DNA of 7,041 nucleotides from JBBSGC01 sp038254525 (lineage in GTDB: Bacteria; Actinomycetota; Actinomycetes; Propionibacteriales; Nocardioidaceae): the NCBI GenBank assembly GCA_038254525.1, contig JBBSGC010000102.1:1-7041 (forward strand), read 5' to 3'. A program made the translations under genes and the position numbers. Positions 5,290 to 7,041 of this stretch are shown here, piece after piece. The notes under the pieces were generated by a model. That model was not told where the DNA came from and made no database searches. It saw only the letters and a program-made list of their open reading frames with translations. Within the stretch, counting starts at the first letter, position 1, and each line of letters starts with the position of its first letter.

Positions 5290-6245
5290 GACCAGGCGGA
5301 GTCGACGATCGAGACCAGGTCGTTGCTGCTGCGCCAGCCCAGCACCTCGTCGATGCGCTGCACCTGAGCCACGAGCTGGTCCGGGTCACCGGCACGGCGC
5401 TCGGCCGTGCTCGCGCGGATGTCCAGCCCGGTGCTGGCGGCCACCTGCTCGAGCACCTCGCGGACCGACGCCCCGCGACCGGTGCCCACGTTGAACACGT
5501 CGTGGGGACGCTCGGCACGCCCCAGGTAGTCCAGTGCCGCCAGGTGGGCCTGCGCGAGGTCGCGTACGTGCACGTAGTCACGCACGCAGGTGCCGTCGGG
5601 CGTCGCGTAGTCGTCGCCGAAGATCACCGGCTGCTCGCCGCGCGTCAGCCGGTCCAGCACGATCGGGATCAGGTTGAAGATGCCCGGGTCACCGAGATCG
5701 TCCCAGCCGGCGCCGGCGACGTTGAAGTAGCGGAGGTTCACCGAACGCAGGCCCCATGCCTGGCCTGCCGCACGGTTCATCCACTCGCAGACCAGCTTCG
5801 TCTCGCCGTAGGGGGAGATCGGCCGAGGGGCGGTGTCCTCGTCGATCAGTGAACCCGGCGCCAGCGCCGGAAGGCCGTAGGTGGCAGCGGAGGAGGAGAA
5901 CATCAGCCGGTCGACGCCCGCCTGCTCCATCGCTTGCAGCAGTTGGGCGTTGCCGCCGACGTTCTGCGCGTAGTACCAGGCCGGCCGGGTGGCCGACTCG
6001 CCTACCTGCTTCTTCGCCGCTATGTGGATGACCGCCTCGACGCCGGAGGCGTTCATGAGCGCGGTGAGCGCCTCGACCGAGCCGGACCGTGACAGGTCGA
6101 CCCGCTCGAGTGGCACGTCGCCGACCCGGGCGGCGTCGCCCGAGCTCAGGTCGTCGACCACGACGACCGAGTCACCGCGTTCGACGAGCAGCCGCACGAC
6201 GTGGGCGCCTATGTAGCCGGCTCCACCGGTGACCAGTACGGACAT
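5274..6245 (-). CDS. galE: UDP-glucose 4-epimerase
   Basis: This 323-residue extended short-chain dehydrogenase interconverts UDP-glucose and UDP-galactose using tightly bound NAD, supplying the substrate of the neighbouring mutase. The N-terminal NAD-binding motif is TGGAGYIG (6-13), followed by VVVVDDLSSG (27-36). The catalytic set is Ser119 in the FSSSA block (116-120) and Tyr146/Lys150 in SPYGETK. RYFNVAGA (172-179), GTCVRDYVHVRDLAQAH (218-234) and FNVGTGRG (251-258) are typical of GalE rather than of dehydratases. Where E. coli GalE has gate residue Tyr299, alignment around RRAGDP places Leu291, which may permit N-acetylated substrates; this is inference. The ATG at 6245 begins directly at the Rossmann strand. 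The nearest Shine-Dalgarno-like bases are a weak AGG (6257-6255) 9 nt upstream, beside a hairpin. The gene converges on wzt with 10 bp between stops and follows the TIGR03089 gene by 30 bp, probably in one transcript. Confidence 0.95.
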   Translation of the reverse strand: MSVLVTGGAGYIGAHVVRLLVERGDSVVVVDDLSSGDAARVGDVPLERVDLSRSGSVEALTALMNASGVEAVIHIAAKKQVGESATRPAWYYAQNVGGNAQLLQAMEQAGVDRLMFSSSAATYGLPALAPGSLIDEDTAPRPISPYGETKLVCEWMNRAAGQAWGLRSVNLRYFNVAGAGWDDLGDPGIFNLIPIVLDRLTRGEQPVIFGDDYATPDGTCVRDYVHVRDLAQAHLAALDYLGRAERPHDVFNVGTGRGASVREVLEQVAASTGLDIRASTAERRAGDPDQLVAQVQRIDEVLGWRSSNDLVSIVDSAWSAWAR

Positions 6246-6275
6246 GCCCGCCAGCCTAGTGACCGACTGGTGGGC
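6246..6275 (-). promoter_or_regulatory. Hairpin filling the gap between the TIGR03089-family gene and galE
   Basis: The 30-bp gap is one inverted repeat. On the transcribed strand nine bases starting right after the upstream stop (6275-6267, GCCCACCAG) face nine bases ending right before the galE ATG (6254-6246, CTGGCGGGC), with eight pairs, one A/C mismatch and a 12-nt loop. The AGG that could serve as the galE ribosome binding site is in the loop, beside the stem. It could lower galE initiation or act as a weak terminator; no T-run follows. The structure is seen and its effect is inferred. Confidence 0.4.
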
Positions 6276-7001
6276 TCAGCACACGGTTGCGTCCACCCGC
6301 TCCTCGGCGGCGATGCCGGCCAGGTCGGCGGGGTCCGCGTTGCTGACCAGCACCAGGGACCCGCGGGTCACCAGCGGCACCAGCAACCCGGTCACCGCCC
6401 CCTCGAGGCTCGTCGGGTTCCGGGTCGTGAGCAGCCGAGGCGTGGCCGGCAGGTCCAGCGTCTGGGCGCGCAGCCGGGCGACGCCGATCAGGTCGGCGTG
6501 GGTCCGTACGCCTGCCTCGTCCACCCACGCAGGGCTGTCGGGCACGACGCCGACGACAGGCAGGAACACGTCAGGCATCGCGAGCACCTCCGCACCGAAG
6601 TCCGTCACGCCCACCGGCAACGGCTCGGTGCAGCGGGCACCCAGCGGATGTAGTGCGGTCACCACCACCTCATCGGCGGGTGGCAGGTCGGTGGCCAAGG
6701 CGTCCGGCCCCACCACCGCGACGGCCAGGTCGTCGGCGACCGCCCCGGGGACCACCACGGCACCCAGCGTCCAGCAGGCCAACGCCCACACCGCGCCCTG
6801 CCAGTGCGCGGGCAGAGCGAGCCCGACCCGGCCGCCGGGCTCGGCGTCGAGCACGTCGCGCAGCAGGCCGGCCGTCTTGGCCACCCAGTTCGCTGTCGTC
6901 ACCGCCGAGAGCTCCACGCGCGCGCCGTCGGCGCGGTCGTACCAGGTCAGGAACGGCCGGCTGGGGTCGGCGGCGACGAGTGTGGCGAGCAGCGCGGGCA
7001 T
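6276..7001 (-). CDS. TIGR03089-family protein (adenylate-forming-enzyme-like fragment)
   Basis: This 241-residue protein matches the actinobacterial TIGR03089 family, whose members resemble the N-terminal part of acyl-CoA synthetase/AMP-binding enzymes; no biochemical role is established as far as I know. Recognisable blocks are RPFLTWYD (15-22), ELS..T.ANWVAKTAGLL (30-48) and LALPAHWQGAVWALACWTLG (61-80). I see no Ser/Thr/Gly-rich P-loop of the TSGTTGxPK type and no C-terminal AMP-binding lobe, so a complete adenylation reaction is unlikely. I chose ATG 7001 because AGAGG (7014-7010) lies 8 nt before it and the family usually starts close to the RPFLTWYD block; a GTG at 7034 would add 11 residues. 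In M. tuberculosis the relative I recall, Rv3268, lies beside an LCP-type cell-wall gene near rmlD and wbbL, which fits the envelope theme here. It precedes galE by 30 bp on the same strand. Confidence 0.82.
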   Translation of the reverse strand: MPALLATLVAADPSRPFLTWYDRADGARVELSAVTTANWVAKTAGLLRDVLDAEPGGRVGLALPAHWQGAVWALACWTLGAVVVPGAVADDLAVAVVGPDALATDLPPADEVVVTALHPLGARCTEPLPVGVTDFGAEVLAMPDVFLPVVGVVPDSPAWVDEAGVRTHADLIGVARLRAQTLDLPATPRLLTTRNPTSLEGAVTGLLVPLVTRGSLVLVSNADPADLAGIAAEERVDATVC

Positions 7002-7009
7002 CGTCAGCG

Positions 7010-7014
7010 CCTCT
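7010..7014 (-). promoter_or_regulatory. Ribosome binding site fixing the TIGR03089-family start
   Basis: Reading the minus strand, AGAGG at 7014-7010 precedes ATG 7001 by 8 nt. For the alternative GTG at 7034 only 7 bases of upstream sequence remain in the window, so its own site cannot be judged. The visible site supports the shorter protein. Confidence 0.55.
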
Positions 7015-7041
7015 AACGGGTCCGGGGGTGGCACCGTCCCA

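Noticed and set aside
5184..5852. Plus-strand open frame (222 codons) across the wzt end and opposite galE
   Set aside because: It overlaps two well-supported genes, has no motif, and its composition is that of an antisense shadow.

Overview
The window is very GC-rich, with G/C dominating third codon positions and no AT-rich tracts, and its proteins match actinobacterial cell-envelope families. The mutase and the galactofuranosyltransferase align over their whole length with the Mycobacterium tuberculosis proteins Glf (Rv3809c) and GlfT2 (Rv3808c) as I recall them, and the right edge carries a TIGR03089-family gene, a family known from Actinobacteria. The likely source is a high-GC actinomycete; genus cannot be decided from this stretch. 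No RNA gene, CRISPR array, insertion sequence or phage gene was seen.

Layout. Positions 1-296 (+) hold the C-terminal end of a family 2 glycosyltransferase that enters from the left. After a 58-bp gap come four tightly packed plus-strand genes: glf (355-1530, UDP-galactopyranose mutase), a glfT2-like galactofuranosyltransferase (1527-3560), an ABC-2 polysaccharide export permease wzm (3557-4462) and its ATPase wzt (4502-5263). glf/glfT2 and glfT2/wzm each overlap by ATGA, while wzm/wzt are separated by 39 bp that can fold. The minus strand then carries galE (5274-6245, UDP-glucose 4-epimerase), convergent with wzt across 10 bp, and upstream of it a TIGR03089-family gene (6276-7001).

How the parts work together. 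GalE would make UDP-galactopyranose, Glf would contract it to UDP-galactofuranose, the GlfT2-like enzyme would polymerise galactofuranose on a lipid-linked primer on the cytoplasmic face, and Wzm/Wzt would move the lipid-linked galactan across the membrane. This is an almost complete galactofuranan supply, polymerisation and export module. A GlfT1-type initiating transferase is not seen in the window; the truncated glycosyltransferase at the left edge does not look like it.

Most of the window is a recognisable pathway in a compact arrangement rather than an unknown system. The points most worth a second look are small: a hairpin that fills the whole 30-bp gap before galE, the foldable wzm-wzt gap with a GTGA-overlapping minicistron, the unusual ribosome binding site and direct repeat before glf, and a one-residue loss in the nucleotide-binding loop of the GlfT2-like enzyme.
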